Counted from the stretch's first letter, positions 18,700 to 28,908 are shown. The stretch: 64,000 bases of DNA from Paenibacillus psychroresistens (GCF_009728935.1 NZ_CP034235.1:7961501-8025500); one strand, 5' to 3'. A program made the numbers and translations. The notes: generated from the letters alone by a model not told the origin.

Positions 18700-21600
18700 T
18701 TAGTCCTGAGAATCATATGATTGAATACTTACAGGATTCCCGGAATTATTGAATGAATTCAAAGCCAAGTCCTTTAAGCTGGAATTAATCATAATCGTTG
18801 CCGAATCGGAATTAGTAATAGGATTGCTGTCTATGCTTTGGACAGTCAAATAAATTTCGTCTGTTCCTGATCCTCTTATTGCTGTAATGGTATATCCTGA
18901 TGCCAATCCTGCCCCATTATTATGATTAATTGCTCCTGCTGTAAAGTCTCCAATACTAGCCGTTACCTTTTCTGAAAATCGGAATCTAATTGTTTCTGTG
19001 TCAAGGAAATAAGGTAGAAAATAAGCTAATATAGGTGGCTTGTTATCTTTGGAAGCTATTAACAATGATCGACTCTCCATATAATTTCCATTTTTATCCT
19101 GAATTTCTTCTATATATACAGAATCTGTAAACGATACATCTGCTGCCCCTGCCGTAATCGTCAATACCTCATTTAACCATACATATGTGAGATCAGCGTT
19201 TTCTGGAGCACGATCAGTTACTGCCATTTCAACTGTGTTTTTTGAAATATCGTATAAGGGTTCAGAAAAATGTACTGTGACTGACTGTCCTGCTGCAATT
19301 GTAAAAACTTGATTGCTATTGCCAATTGCTGTAACCGTTGGACTTATAGTGTCTAGTCTCTGAACAGAGATAGCTGTAGTATCATATGCATTCAATGCCA
19401 AATCTTGAATGTCATCTGCAGCCTCAGTCCTAAGTAATGTATAATCCCCAGCGCCGATAGGTACTGGGTAGTTGGTACCCTTTACTGTTAATGTAATTGT
19501 ATTAGTATTAGATCCTGCTAAATTTTCGATTACTAAATTCCCAGCCGCTGAAGGTCCTCCAATATTATTCATATAATCAGAGGTAAAGCTATCCACTATA
19601 ATCGGTTCATCGAATACTATTACAATCTGAGTTTCACTTGTAAATGCCGCTGATAAAAGCTTAGGACCCTTATTATCGAATTTTGTAATCGGTAGAGATT
19701 GGACAAGATCCAAAGCATTCCCAGTTACATCCATTATTCCATTCCCAATTCCTACCACAGCCGTATCCCCCCCAACCAATGCTGCAGAGGCAGCATCAAG
19801 GGTACCCGCTACTGTTAATGTAATAACAGTAGTTCCATATCCTGCAACAGCTAAGATACTGAACCCGCTTGCTGTTCCGACATTGTTGATATGAGTTACT
19901 GTCCCTGGCGTGAAATCGGCTGCCGCTGCTGTAACAGGCTCGCTAAAAGTCACGGCAAGCGTTGTTGCTGACGTGAAGGCTGCCGAAAGCGCAGTAGGCT
20001 GACTATCATTTGATGTATCAATCAGTAGCAAATCAACCGCTGTATTACCATTTTTGTCTTCTACATTTACGATCACATCGTTTGTAAAGAGGGTGTCAAA
20101 CACTGCTGATATAGTAAGCATATTACCAACATCATTCCCATCATAAATATTAGACCAACCATATCCTAAAGGAAGTCCTGTATTAGCAGTTATGGCTGCT
20201 TCAATATTGTGCTTTGCTAGTTCTGATAGCTCTTCGTTAAAGTTTAATTCAATTGGAACACCGTTCTGAACTCCATAAGCTGAAGTACCGTCTCCAAGCT
20301 TACTGACCGTTGGCGGAGTGATGTCGTACCTGCTGATAAATTGATTAGGAACACTAACCATAACATGGCCTGCTAAGTCGGTCACACCACTAATTGCTAT
20401 AGAACTCGTGGAAGCACCATTAGGAACTGAATAGTACATGGTTAATGTAATGGCATTTGTTCCTGATCCAGATATTTCTGTAAGTGAGTATTGACCACCA
20501 TTGATCCATATGGAGTCTGGAAAATTGTTTAATGTCGCAATAACCGGCTTGTTAAATGTTATAACAAATGGCCCCTCACTTATGAAAGCAGCACTTACCA
20601 CTATTGGTGGTGCACTGATGGATTTTTGTACGGCTACTTCTGTATCAAAAGCAATTTTAACTTGGGCTGTAGTAGCATAATCCACTCCGTTGTTATATAC
20701 AGCTAATGCCACTGCTAGCTTTCCTGCTGCATCTAATGCTGTATAATCTGTCATCGTAATTCCAAATATCGTTTGATTGGCTGTTTTTTCAATTATGGTT
20801 TTCACAGCTTCAACACTCGAAGCTGCATTTAACTCAGCTATGCCTATGGGTTCCGGTATCGCTGTTGGTGTTGGTGTTGGTGTTGCTGTCGGTGTTGCGG
20901 TTGCGGTTGCGGTTGGTGTTGGTGTTGGTGTTGCTGTCGGTGTTGCTGTCGGTGTTGCTGTCGGTTTTGTTGTTGCGGTTGCTGTCGGTGATGCTGTCGG
21001 TGTAGCACTTGGCTTAGGTGTTGGTGTAGTCGTTGTCGTTGGAGGTGTCTCAAATGTAGAGCCGGCTGTATTCATCGTTGCTAGAACAATGGTACCTTTA
21101 CCTAACATTTTAACAATAGCATCCAGTACTAGTTCGTTTATCGTCGCCCCTTGGCTAAGGTTAAGCAACATCCCTGTTGCAGTCGAATTTGCGTTCATAT
21201 TCTTTATTGTGCCTTCTGGGACATCGATTTGAATTTGTTGTGAGCTGACATTGACTGTATTAAAAGAGCCCGCTAATGTCACTTTTGAACCTGCTGGAAG
21301 TAATGAGCTAACATTTACATTTCCAAAGCCTGTCCCGGTTGAATTCGTTTCTTTAAGCGTTGCTGGAGAATTGATAATGACTAAGGCAACCGTAGTGGTT
21401 CCTTCCGAAACGATACGCACAATGCCTGTACCCGTTTTTTTATCAATAATAATATCCACAAGCACCGAGTTGTTAAAATGGATACTGTTCTCGCCGCCGC
21501 CTTGAACGGTTACTTTACCAGTGACTTTGACATTTTCTAAGAAAGCATCGCCATTGCCAATACCTTCTGCTAATAATAAGTCTCCATTAATGACCATGTT

Positions 21601-22359
21601 CTGCAGCTTAACACCCGCTGCATTTACAACCACATTCTTATTAACGGTGTCTACCCCTGTTGCTGGTCCGAAAGTACCCGCTGTATTGTAAGCTACTGTT
21701 GAAGCTGATGCGGTACGAACTGTAATAGCGCGATCTAGAGTAACAACGGCTTCTGCACGTGTAATAGACTTGCTTGGTTTGAAGCTATTGTCTTCTGCAT
21801 AACCTTTTAGAATTCCCTGTGCTGCTGTTGCTTCTACTGCGTCTTTAGCCCATATAGCGATTGACGCTGAATCGATAAATGCAGCAGCTGCATTTTCCGT
21901 TTTCGTTAAAGCCAATAAACGATTTACAATTACGGCAACCTCTTGGCGACTAATCGGTTTGCTCGCTCCAATGGTCCCATCGGCATAGCCTGTAATATAG
22001 CCGGCCTTTACGGCTTTCGCCACTTCGGCATAAGCCCAATTGTCAGCAGCTACATCGCTAAATGCGATCTCAGCTGTTTCTGTAAATCCAAATGAACGAT
22101 TGATTAAAGTGATGAATTCCGCCCTTGTAATATTATTGCCTGGCTTAAAGCTGCCATCTTTATATCCATTAATAAATCCCTTGTCGATCCATGAAGAAAT
22201 TTGGGCTTCTGCCCAGTGCCCTGTAATGTCTGAAGTCGGAGCTGCGTTTGCAGGTTGTACCGCGCCTTCTGTTGTGTTTGCAAAAGCCGTGACATTGAAA
22301 GTCAGCAACATGCACAATAGGAGTAATGTAATTTTTCTAAACCATTTCTTTTCTTTCAT
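18700..22359 (-). CDS. Cell-surface SLH adhesin with Thr-Pro linker and Ig-like repeats
   Basis: A signal peptide (residues 1 to about 27) is followed by three SLH domains (about 42-92, 102-152 and 162-213: ITGHWAEAQI, NWAYAEVAKA, IWAKDAVEA) that bind pyruvylated secondary cell-wall polymer. Then come a beta-rich region (about 215-430), a Pro-Thr-Ala linker (about 440-510), and four to five Ig-like repeats containing segments such as SAAFTSATTLAVTFSEPVTA, of the SwmB/Big type. At 1219 residues it is a wall-anchored fibrous adhesin or S-layer-associated protein. AGGAG precedes the ATG. In the other two SLH proteins of this window the SLH domains are at the C-terminus instead. Confidence 0.9.
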   Translation of the reverse strand: MKEKKWFRKITLLLLCMLLTFNVTAFANTTEGAVQPANAAPTSDITGHWAEAQISSWIDKGFINGYKDGSFKPGNNITRAEFITLINRSFGFTETAEIAFSDVAADNWAYAEVAKAVKAGYITGYADGTIGASKPISRQEVAVIVNRLLALTKTENAAAAFIDSASIAIWAKDAVEATAAQGILKGYAEDNSFKPSKSITRAEAVVTLDRAITVRTASASTVAYNTAGTFGPATGVDTVNKNVVVNAAGVKLQNMVINGDLLLAEGIGNGDAFLENVKVTGKVTVQGGGENSIHFNNSVLVDIIIDKKTGTGIVRIVSEGTTTVALVIINSPATLKETNSTGTGFGNVNVSSLLPAGSKVTLAGSFNTVNVSSQQIQIDVPEGTIKNMNANSTATGMLLNLSQGATINELVLDAIVKMLGKGTIVLATMNTAGSTFETPPTTTTTPTPKPSATPTASPTATATTKPTATPTATPTATPTPTPTATATATPTATPTPTPTAIPEPIGIAELNAASSVEAVKTIIEKTANQTIFGITMTDYTALDAAGKLAVALAVYNNGVDYATTAQVKIAFDTEVAVQKSISAPPIVVSAAFISEGPFVITFNKPVIATLNNFPDSIWINGGQYSLTEISGSGTNAITLTMYYSVPNGASTSSIAISGVTDLAGHVMVSVPNQFISRYDITPPTVSKLGDGTSAYGVQNGVPIELNFNEELSELAKHNIEAAITANTGLPLGYGWSNIYDGNDVGNMLTISAVFDTLFTNDVIVNVEDKNGNTAVDLLLIDTSNDSQPTALSAAFTSATTLAVTFSEPVTAAAADFTPGTVTHINNVGTASGFSILAVAGYGTTVITLTVAGTLDAASAALVGGDTAVVGIGNGIMDVTGNALDLVQSLPITKFDNKGPKLLSAAFTSETQIVIVFDEPIIVDSFTSDYMNNIGGPSAAGNLVIENLAGSNTNTITLTVKGTNYPVPIGAGDYTLLRTEAADDIQDLALNAYDTTAISVQRLDTISPTVTAIGNSNQVFTIAAGQSVTVHFSEPLYDISKNTVEMAVTDRAPENADLTYVWLNEVLTITAGAADVSFTDSVYIEEIQDKNGNYMESRSLLIASKDNKPPILAYFLPYFLDTETIRFRFSEKVTASIGDFTAGAINHNNGAGLASGYTITAIRGSGTDEIYLTVQSIDSNPITNSDSATIMINSSLKDLALNSFNNSGNPVSIQSYDSQD
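20850..21045. repeat. Low-complexity Thr-Pro-Ala coding repeat
   Basis: Imperfect 6- and 12-base units (GTTGGT, GTTGCT, GTCGGT on the plus strand) encode the proline-threonine wall-spanning linker of the SLH adhesin. Such tracts can change length by slippage. Confidence 0.85.
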
Positions 22360-22489
22360 AATAAGTCTCCTCTTAATTTAATAGATTTGGTGGGTTATAT
22401 CTTTACACTAAACGACATTTTTTTCACACCTATGCCTTACAGTACTTCATAAGGAACGAAAAGAAACCTAACTAAAGTTATAGAAACGC

Positions 22490-22529
22490 AAAAAAAAGCC
22501 GGAAAAGGCTTAAACCTTCCGTCTTTTTT
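22490..22529 (-). terminator. Rho-independent terminator after the LuxR regulator
   Basis: On the minus strand GACGGAAGG pairs with CCTTTTCCGGC and is followed by eight T residues. Confidence 0.8.
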
Positions 22530-22554
22530 GCGATTTCGCTATACGGTGTATAGA

Positions 22555-25500
22555 TCAATCCAACAAATGCAATTCTCTAGCAGCATTGATTGCTTGTCCA
22601 CGTCTCTTAACTTGAAGCTTTCCATAGATATTAAAAATGTGGCTTTTGACAGTGCCTTCAGTCAATTGTGTATCTATTGCGATTTCTTTATTTGACAACC
22701 CCGCAGTTAGCAGCTGCAATATTTCTTTTTCACGATTAGTCAAGGGATCAATAAGAGGAGATGAAGTGATTAAGGGACTACGTTCAGAGCCATTATCCAA
22801 ATCGCTAGTCTCGCTCCGTACAATACGTGAATCCTCTAATGATTTCAGATAATACATTCGGGCAATCATCATATCCAGCACCTCAAGCCTGTCCTTCGTA
22901 AACACACTGGAAATCAGGTTATTCTCCAAATAAAGGACAGATGCCTGAGTGTGGCCTGGAAAAAGCACAGACATACTAAGAATGGACTGAGGACGGTATC
23001 GGCGAATATACGGATCGGTAGCATAAATACTTTGCGATGCATTGGCAACCACAACCGGTTCGTCGGTTCTGACGACGTAGCGAACAATAGCTTCTGCATA
23101 AGAAACACCTTCCAGCTCCGCGTCCATACCGCCCTGCTCAGCCTCTATGAAGAATACTTCATCTTGTCTGCTCAGCACATACCCCCGTTCCGCGCCGGAA
23201 AATCGCAGCGCCGTTGCAAGGAACTGGCTCATCACCTCTTGTCTATCTGCTGATCTGGGCCACTCCGCCATTTGGTTAATGTCCACTTTACCGTTATCCA
23301 GTAAGAATCCCTGATCACGTGCGCCTTCACCTTGGAAGCTTTCTTCAGTGGGATATTGCTCTAGTTTTGTGCCCAGCCCATCTTCTCCAGCCGCAGCAAC
23401 ATAATCTTCGTACGCCACTGATGCGGATTGAGACAGCTCAGGGTAAGTCGCTTTCAATCGGCCCACTTTAGCAACAGCTCCCCATTGCCCATAAGCGGAG
23501 CAGGCATCCGTCAATAAAGCATCCGCCGCCGTAACGATATTTACTTCTCTATAGTAAAGTGAAGCACGTTCACAAGCTATCGCTTCCATAAGCTTGTTGC
23601 CTTCCCCGCGCGCGGAAGTAATCGCTTCTTCGAAACCTTTTATCGCCGCTTGCCCGTTTCCCTCAATTCGCATGTATTCAGCCCGAATCAGCAGATAGGC
23701 TGAGGATGTCGGTCCGTAATAACCAACAAACAGCTTTTTGTCGTGCAAATCTTTGCGAATTTGGGCACGGATCGTTTTCTGCTCGTTTGGCTTGGCTTCC
23801 ACATAGAGGGCAGCTAATGAAAGGCATTGATACACTCTCTGTTTACGCTCCTGCAGCCGAGGTTTGGTATAGATGGTGTTTCTGGCGATCTCTCTCCATT
23901 CGAAGACTTCACGGTACCGCTCGGTCAAATAAGCGATTTCCATATGACAGGTGCAGATATAGAACGTCTCTAGCTTGTATATTTTGTTAAAATCGATCGC
24001 GCGACCTGGCACATCCGTTTCAATCCTGTTATGGCTTTCACCTTGCATTTCCGCTATATACCACTTTGCAATGCGAAACAATTCCATGGTGGTTTGATCC
24101 TGCAGCTGCAAAGTAGCTTCTTCAAACCTTTTCAGTTTGGCTGACAAGGAGGGCATGTCCCCCATATGGGTAAAAATACTAAACGTAACAGCAAGACCTA
24201 CAAAGACTAGCTCCGCTGACTCCAGCCCAAAGCGCACGGAATGATCAAAATGCTTATTCGATTCTTCAGGATCTATACTTAATAATGCAAGAGCTTTTAA
24301 AAAGTGAAGCCGACATTGCAAGGCCATGCTTCCAAAGGAAGATGATAGTAGATTAGCTGTTTCTATATAGCGAAACCCTAGGGTCAAAGGAAAAAATTGA
24401 TATACAAGAACGAAACCATACGCGCAAAGCGTAAACGCAAAGGCTTCGTTATTTCCATGCTTCAAACCATAACGTATGAATTTCGCGTTTAGTACAGTCG
24501 ACATTTCTGGGTAGAGAACGTGGGCCGAAGCGGATATCGCCATGATCAGATTGGTCAAGGCATCGTACTCAGGTTCACGGTTTAACGGCAAAGAGCTCAG
24601 TTCATCTCGCTTTCTGTACAAGGTCAATTGCGCAAGTGCTAGCTCTTTCATTAAAGTTGTTTTGGAAGGCTTCATGGGTATTTCCCATCCGAATTCGGCC
24701 AAAGCCTGCAGCCCGACTTCAACGGCAATAGCGTCTCTTTTTAGAAAAGCATTCATTCGGATGCGGATGACATATATCCTGGAACGTTCCACTCGATCAT
24801 GAGCAAGGGCCATCAGCCGATCGAGCATCGCTCCGGCACGATCCACATGCCCCGTCATATACTCGCATTCCGGAAGCTCAAACATGAAACGGTAAGCAAG
24901 CGGATCCTTGCCCGCTTTACCTGCTTCACCAAGCAGCTGCAAGCCCTTTTCCAAAAATTGAATCGCTGCCTGGAACGCAGTCGACATCTTCGCTTTCAGA
25001 CCCGCTTGCAGATTACACTCGGCCAGCTCCCGTTTTTCAGCTTCATCTACGATTTCAGGCGAGCCGAGATTCAAATGATGCACCATATCAAAGATGGTCT
25101 CTTTTCCTAGATCAGGGCTCTGGCTAAGCAAGACTCGCCCGATCTTCAAGTGCAGGAATGGTTTGTCGGAGTCCAAGACATTGCTATAAGCCGCCTGTTG
25201 TACGCGATCGTGTAGAAAGGCATAATAGCAATCATCTATTCCCTCCTCATCCACGTCATTCTCACGACGAATTAAACCTTCTTCTACGGCAAATCGCAAA
25301 AGCTTGAACGTCGCTTGCAGCGATTGTCCGCTGACCAAAGCAAGCGTTGCTGGACGAAAACGGTGTCCCATGGCTCCTGCAATAGCAAGCAGATCTAAGG
25401 TTTCATGCGGCAGCAAGTGTAGTCGAGACCCGATCAAATGAAGAATATCCGGATCATTTGACATCTGTTTTACTACCGCGGCATCCCACATCCAAATCGC

Positions 25501-26970
25501 TTGTTCCTGATCATAATACAGCTTTTTTTCACGGTATAAACTGTCCAGAAGGCGGTGCAGGTGAAATGGGTTGCCGCCCGTTCTTTGGTAAAGCGATTCC
25601 GCAAGCACACGAATGCGATCTGAATTCTCGTGGAGAACGAAGGCGGTGAATCGGTGCACATTCGCCAATGACAACGGCTCGAGCGCAATATGCCGCAACC
25701 GTATGGATGCTTCCTCCATCTGAAGGGAGAGGGTATTTTCCATCCAGAAAGCTGCTGAAGTAGTGTCCTCTCCGCCAAGATCCTCGACAGCCAATATTTC
25801 CGTGCGAAATGTACCGATCAATAAGATGCCTTGTAAGGAGGGATCGTGCGCCAAAGTGCGAATCACGTCCAACGTTGCCGGGTCCGCCCATTGGAGATCA
25901 TCCAGAAAAAGCACAAGTGGATATTCCTTGCCGGCAAAAGCCTTTATAAAAACGGGAAGTAAACGACGCAAACGGACAGCAGCTTCTGCGGAAGGCAATG
26001 GTTCAACAGCAGGAAAATCACCGAGCAGCATCGCGGCTTCCGGCAGAAGCTCTGCAATCACACCCGCTCCCTGACCCAGCGCCCCCGCTAACTTGTTTTT
26101 CAACTCTGCAACTTTGTCCAACGACTCACTCCAGATGTGCTGCATCAATTTTTGAAGTGCCTGAAGCAATGGCGCAAATGGCATATCATGATTCATCAGA
26201 TCACACTTACTCGAAATGAACCTAGCCCCTACACTCGTAACCGATTCTTGAAGCCCTTGGATCAGCGCGGTTTTTCCGATACCTGCCAAACCACTGACCA
26301 GGACGAACGCCGAAGCGCCCGCTTGGGCTGCTGCAAAAGCACGGCGCAGTTCTTCTTCCTCTTTTTCACGGGCAAACAACATTCGCGGGAGACGAAATCG
26401 ATTGGCCTCATCCGCACAAGCAATCTCAAAAGGGGCAATCTCACCCGTTTCTGTTAGGGAGTAAAGACAGCGGTTTAAATCGAATAACAACCCATAAGCA
26501 CTCTGATAACGCTCCTCGGGCTCCTTCGCCAGCAGCTTCATAATCATTTCATCGAGTGGACCAGCCCAGTCGGGGCGCAGCAATTTTAGAGATTTGGGAT
26601 TGATGGCAAGGTGGGCATGTACCCATTCTTCCATGTCTTGTGCCTGAAACGGCAATTGTCCTGTAAACATCTCATAATATAGAATACCAAGTGCATACAA
26701 ATCGCTGCGTTGATCGGGCAAACGATTCATTCTACCTGTTTGTTCGGGGGATAGATAAGCATAATCGAGCTTCAAGTCTTCTACGAGATAGGCTTGATTC
26801 ATTTCCAGCTCGAAGCGAATTCCAGCAGGATTTACAATGCCCATGATTTTTTGCTGCTTATGTATCGTATGAGCCAATGTCGCAAGCACTACAGCCATAT
26901 TCAAAAAGGATGAAACATCAAGAATACGACCATTCATCCATGTCTTTAGTTCAATACCACTACTATCCAT
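22555..26970 (-). CDS. Giant LuxR-family regulator: kinase remnant, STAND ATPase, TPR-like repeats, GAF, HTH
   Basis: Domains in order: residues 1 to about 190 match only the C-lobe of a Ser/Thr kinase (YLSPEQTGR and DQRSDLYALGILYYEMFTG) without glycine loop, catalytic lysine, HRD or DFG; an AAA/STAND ATPase (about 205-560) with Walker A GLAGIGKT and Walker B LFLDDLQWAD; helical repeats (about 600-1190); a GAF domain (about 1225-1365); and a LuxR helix-turn-helix at the end (LTNREKEILQLLTAGLSNKE). The last domain binds DNA; the ATPase and repeats probably form a ligand-controlled switch as in MalT-like proteins. Start at 26970 is chosen from GGGAGAGG 7 bases upstream. No kinase N-lobe is present in any frame upstream. 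Confidence 0.88.
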   Translation of the reverse strand: MDSSGIELKTWMNGRILDVSSFLNMAVVLATLAHTIHKQQKIMGIVNPAGIRFELEMNQAYLVEDLKLDYAYLSPEQTGRMNRLPDQRSDLYALGILYYEMFTGQLPFQAQDMEEWVHAHLAINPKSLKLLRPDWAGPLDEMIMKLLAKEPEERYQSAYGLLFDLNRCLYSLTETGEIAPFEIACADEANRFRLPRMLFAREKEEEELRRAFAAAQAGASAFVLVSGLAGIGKTALIQGLQESVTSVGARFISSKCDLMNHDMPFAPLLQALQKLMQHIWSESLDKVAELKNKLAGALGQGAGVIAELLPEAAMLLGDFPAVEPLPSAEAAVRLRRLLPVFIKAFAGKEYPLVLFLDDLQWADPATLDVIRTLAHDPSLQGILLIGTFRTEILAVEDLGGEDTTSAAFWMENTLSLQMEEASIRLRHIALEPLSLANVHRFTAFVLHENSDRIRVLAESLYQRTGGNPFHLHRLLDSLYREKKLYYDQEQAIWMWDAAVVKQMSNDPDILHLIGSRLHLLPHETLDLLAIAGAMGHRFRPATLALVSGQSLQATFKLLRFAVEEGLIRRENDVDEEGIDDCYYAFLHDRVQQAAYSNVLDSDKPFLHLKIGRVLLSQSPDLGKETIFDMVHHLNLGSPEIVDEAEKRELAECNLQAGLKAKMSTAFQAAIQFLEKGLQLLGEAGKAGKDPLAYRFMFELPECEYMTGHVDRAGAMLDRLMALAHDRVERSRIYVIRIRMNAFLKRDAIAVEVGLQALAEFGWEIPMKPSKTTLMKELALAQLTLYRKRDELSSLPLNREPEYDALTNLIMAISASAHVLYPEMSTVLNAKFIRYGLKHGNNEAFAFTLCAYGFVLVYQFFPLTLGFRYIETANLLSSSFGSMALQCRLHFLKALALLSIDPEESNKHFDHSVRFGLESAELVFVGLAVTFSIFTHMGDMPSLSAKLKRFEEATLQLQDQTTMELFRIAKWYIAEMQGESHNRIETDVPGRAIDFNKIYKLETFYICTCHMEIAYLTERYREVFEWREIARNTIYTKPRLQERKQRVYQCLSLAALYVEAKPNEQKTIRAQIRKDLHDKKLFVGYYGPTSSAYLLIRAEYMRIEGNGQAAIKGFEEAITSARGEGNKLMEAIACERASLYYREVNIVTAADALLTDACSAYGQWGAVAKVGRLKATYPELSQSASVAYEDYVAAAGEDGLGTKLEQYPTEESFQGEGARDQGFLLDNGKVDINQMAEWPRSADRQEVMSQFLATALRFSGAERGYVLSRQDEVFFIEAEQGGMDAELEGVSYAEAIVRYVVRTDEPVVVANASQSIYATDPYIRRYRPQSILSMSVLFPGHTQASVLYLENNLISSVFTKDRLEVLDMMIARMYYLKSLEDSRIVRSETSDLDNGSERSPLITSSPLIDPLTNREKEILQLLTAGLSNKEIAIDTQLTEGTVKSHIFNIYGKLQVKRRGQAINAARELHLLD

Positions 26971-27111
26971 TACAATGCCTCTCCCTCTTCTGGATGCCAA
27001 AAATCTATACTCTTGAAAATTGTGCAGTTCCGCCTATTTTACCATCGTTTCTGCAATTCAGTGAAGGTTTTATTCTCAAAGCTATATAAGGGACATCTTA
27101 GAGGAAAATAC

Positions 27112-27166
27112 AAAAAATCCGCCTTACTTATGACACGGCTCAGCGTATCATAATAAGGCGAATTTT
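27112..27166. repeat. Dispersed palindromic element, full copy B
   Basis: The arms AAAATCCGCCTTA and TAAGGCGAATTTT flank inner arms TTATGACACG and CGTATCATAA, forming a long imperfect hairpin with A- and T-runs at the ends. It lies 72 bases past the nitroreductase gene and could terminate transcripts from it. Similar copies lie at 8929, 57497 and 61541. Confidence 0.75.
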
Positions 27167-27237
27167 AAGGCATCAGTACCTATATTCTGAAAATTCAGAT
27201 ATTTATAAACCTGTGAACCACTAATCTAATCAAGCTC

Positions 27238-27816
27238 TCAGAGATGTGCCAGAGTCAATAAATCCGAAACCGGTGTTCGCGGCGAACCGTTGGCTACCTT
27301 GTTCTCATCATAATAGCCGAGATGCAACGTTCCGACCACCTTCTCACCTGGAAGCACACCGATAGCTTCACAGAAACTCCGGTCCCAGTTGTAAGCATTT
27401 GTTTTCCAAACCATACCAATGTTTTGTTCCCACGCCAGTAATTGAATATTCTGAATCAGGGCGCTCGTCGCTCCGTATGCATCCTCCCACTGTCTTGGCC
27501 GCTCCAATCTCGCATGCTCGGATTCTTCGCTCATGATTACAATTAAATGCGCAGGAGTCTCAACAGTGAACTTATCCATCAGCGTCTGACCATATTTCTC
27601 TCGAGCTTCCTGCGAGTAAGTGCTCAATACCGCAGACGCAAGGCGCTGCCTGCTATCACCCATAAACAATATGAATCTCCACGGCTCTTTGGAAGCATGA
27701 TATGGCGCCCACACAGCGGTTTCCAGAATTTCAATGATTTGTTGCTCAGTGACGGGATGACCGTTAAATTCCCGTATTGTTCTTCGATTACGAATTACAG
27801 AAGCTAAAGTTGTCAT
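27238..27816 (-). CDS. Nitroreductase-family flavoprotein
   Basis: The protein of 192 residues has the FMN-binding N-terminus (IRNRRTIREFNGHPV), the EPWRFILF strand and the C-terminal GTLHLGYYDE typical of the nitroreductase family, which reduces nitro compounds, quinones or flavins with NAD(P)H. It is the last gene of an operon-like run after the siderophore-binding lipoprotein (37 bases apart), so a role in releasing iron from a siderophore is possible but unproven. Confidence 0.88.
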   Translation of the reverse strand: MTTLASVIRNRRTIREFNGHPVTEQQIIEILETAVWAPYHASKEPWRFILFMGDSRQRLASAVLSTYSQEAREKYGQTLMDKFTVETPAHLIVIMSEESEHARLERPRQWEDAYGATSALIQNIQLLAWEQNIGMVWKTNAYNWDRSFCEAIGVLPGEKVVGTLHLGYYDENKVANGSPRTPVSDLLTLAHL

Positions 27817-27853
27817 TAGCCTTTACCACTCCTCTAATCTGAATCGTTCACTA

Positions 27854-28870
27854 TTATTTAATCAACGCTGCTAGAACCTGCTGAATGCCCTCTTTGAATG
27901 CAAGCGGGCCTCCCCGGTTCCAAGGATGGTTGGGCACGAGATGCACCTGTCCATTTTTTACAGCAGGTATATTTTTGTAAATCTCATTTTCCAGCAATTC
28001 CTTCTTAAGCAATTCGGTATCTGAATCCTCATCAACATGCATGAATATATGGTCTACCTTCATCTGTGCAAAAACTTCCTTGGAAATCGGCTCTGCCCAC
28101 GTTTCCTTCGGTACCCCTTCGGATGGTGTCAATCCCAGCTGGTCATATAGAATGTATCCGGGTACTTGATCCTTCAACCCGTGAATTCGAATTTCCTTAG
28201 CTGTTAACCGAATGAAAGCAACTGTCTGATTCCCAACGGCAGCCTTAAGCTTACTCTTGGCGTCTTCCAGCAAAGCATTGTATTCATCTATATTGGCCTG
28301 TGCCTTGCTTTCCAAGCCTAGTGCCTTGCCAAGCGCTAAATGCGTTTCTCTCCAGTCCATTTTCCATTCAAAAAATAGGGTAGGAGCAATTTTATTCAAT
28401 TCGCCTATAACATCCTTATGAGAATAGCCTGCAATGATCAGATCAGGATTTGTTGATAATATGGCCTCAGCACTAGGCACATTGCCAATTTTCTCTACGC
28501 CTTTCAATCCTTCTGCCAAATAAGGCAGGTAACCGTCAATTTGGCCGGTACGGTCATAAGTGGGTACAGCAATGGGCTTAATGCCGAGAGCCATCAGATG
28601 GTCAATATCATCGTGATAGGTCAGAGCAATCCTTGTGGGATTCGCAGGGATCTCAACATCCCCCAATATTGTTGTTACGATACGATTGGCTGCGGGCGTT
28701 GGTTCCGCTGATGCGGTTGGCACCGCCGTTGGCGCTGCTGTTGGCGCTGCAGTTGCCTGCGGTGATTCTGTCTGTGTCTTAGTTTCTTCCTTTGTACCGC
28801 ACCCCACTGCAATAATAACGACCATCAACAAACTGATAAAAACAGCTGTTGCCTGATTTTTGAGCTTCAT
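27854..28870 (-). CDS. Iron-siderophore-binding lipoprotein
   Basis: A lipoprotein signal ends at VGC, followed by an Ala-Pro-Thr spacer. The mature part is a TroA/FepB-type binding domain (DHLMALGIKPIAVP, NPDLIIAGYSHKD, IAPTLFFEWKMDWRETH). It captures a ferric siderophore for an ABC importer. Start at 28870 rather than 28909 because AGGAGG lies 7 bases upstream; the longer start would also put the Fur-like box inside the gene. The C-terminal sensor of the AraC regulator just upstream shares its ligand-domain motifs. Confidence 0.9.
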   Translation of the reverse strand: MKLKNQATAVFISLLMVVIIAVGCGTKEETKTQTESPQATAAPTAAPTAVPTASAEPTPAANRIVTTILGDVEIPANPTRIALTYHDDIDHLMALGIKPIAVPTYDRTGQIDGYLPYLAEGLKGVEKIGNVPSAEAILSTNPDLIIAGYSHKDVIGELNKIAPTLFFEWKMDWRETHLALGKALGLESKAQANIDEYNALLEDAKSKLKAAVGNQTVAFIRLTAKEIRIHGLKDQVPGYILYDQLGLTPSEGVPKETWAEPISKEVFAQMKVDHIFMHVDEDSDTELLKKELLENEIYKNIPAVKNGQVHLVPNHPWNRGGPLAFKEGIQQVLAALIK

Positions 28871-28893
28871 TGTAAATCCTCCTATTATTCTAT

Positions 28894-28908
28894 TGAAAAT
28901 GATTATCA
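28894..28908 (-). promoter_or_regulatory. Fur box before the siderophore-binding lipoprotein
   Basis: On the minus strand the site reads TGATAATCATTTTCA, one mismatch from the 7-1-7 consensus TGATAATNATTATCA. It lies 23 bases before the start codon, so iron-loaded Fur should repress the gene. Confidence 0.8.

Noticed and set aside
20777..21232. Plus-strand 151-codon frame rich in Val, Ala and Gly
   Set aside because: It is the antisense shadow of the Thr-Pro linker repeat of the SLH adhesin.
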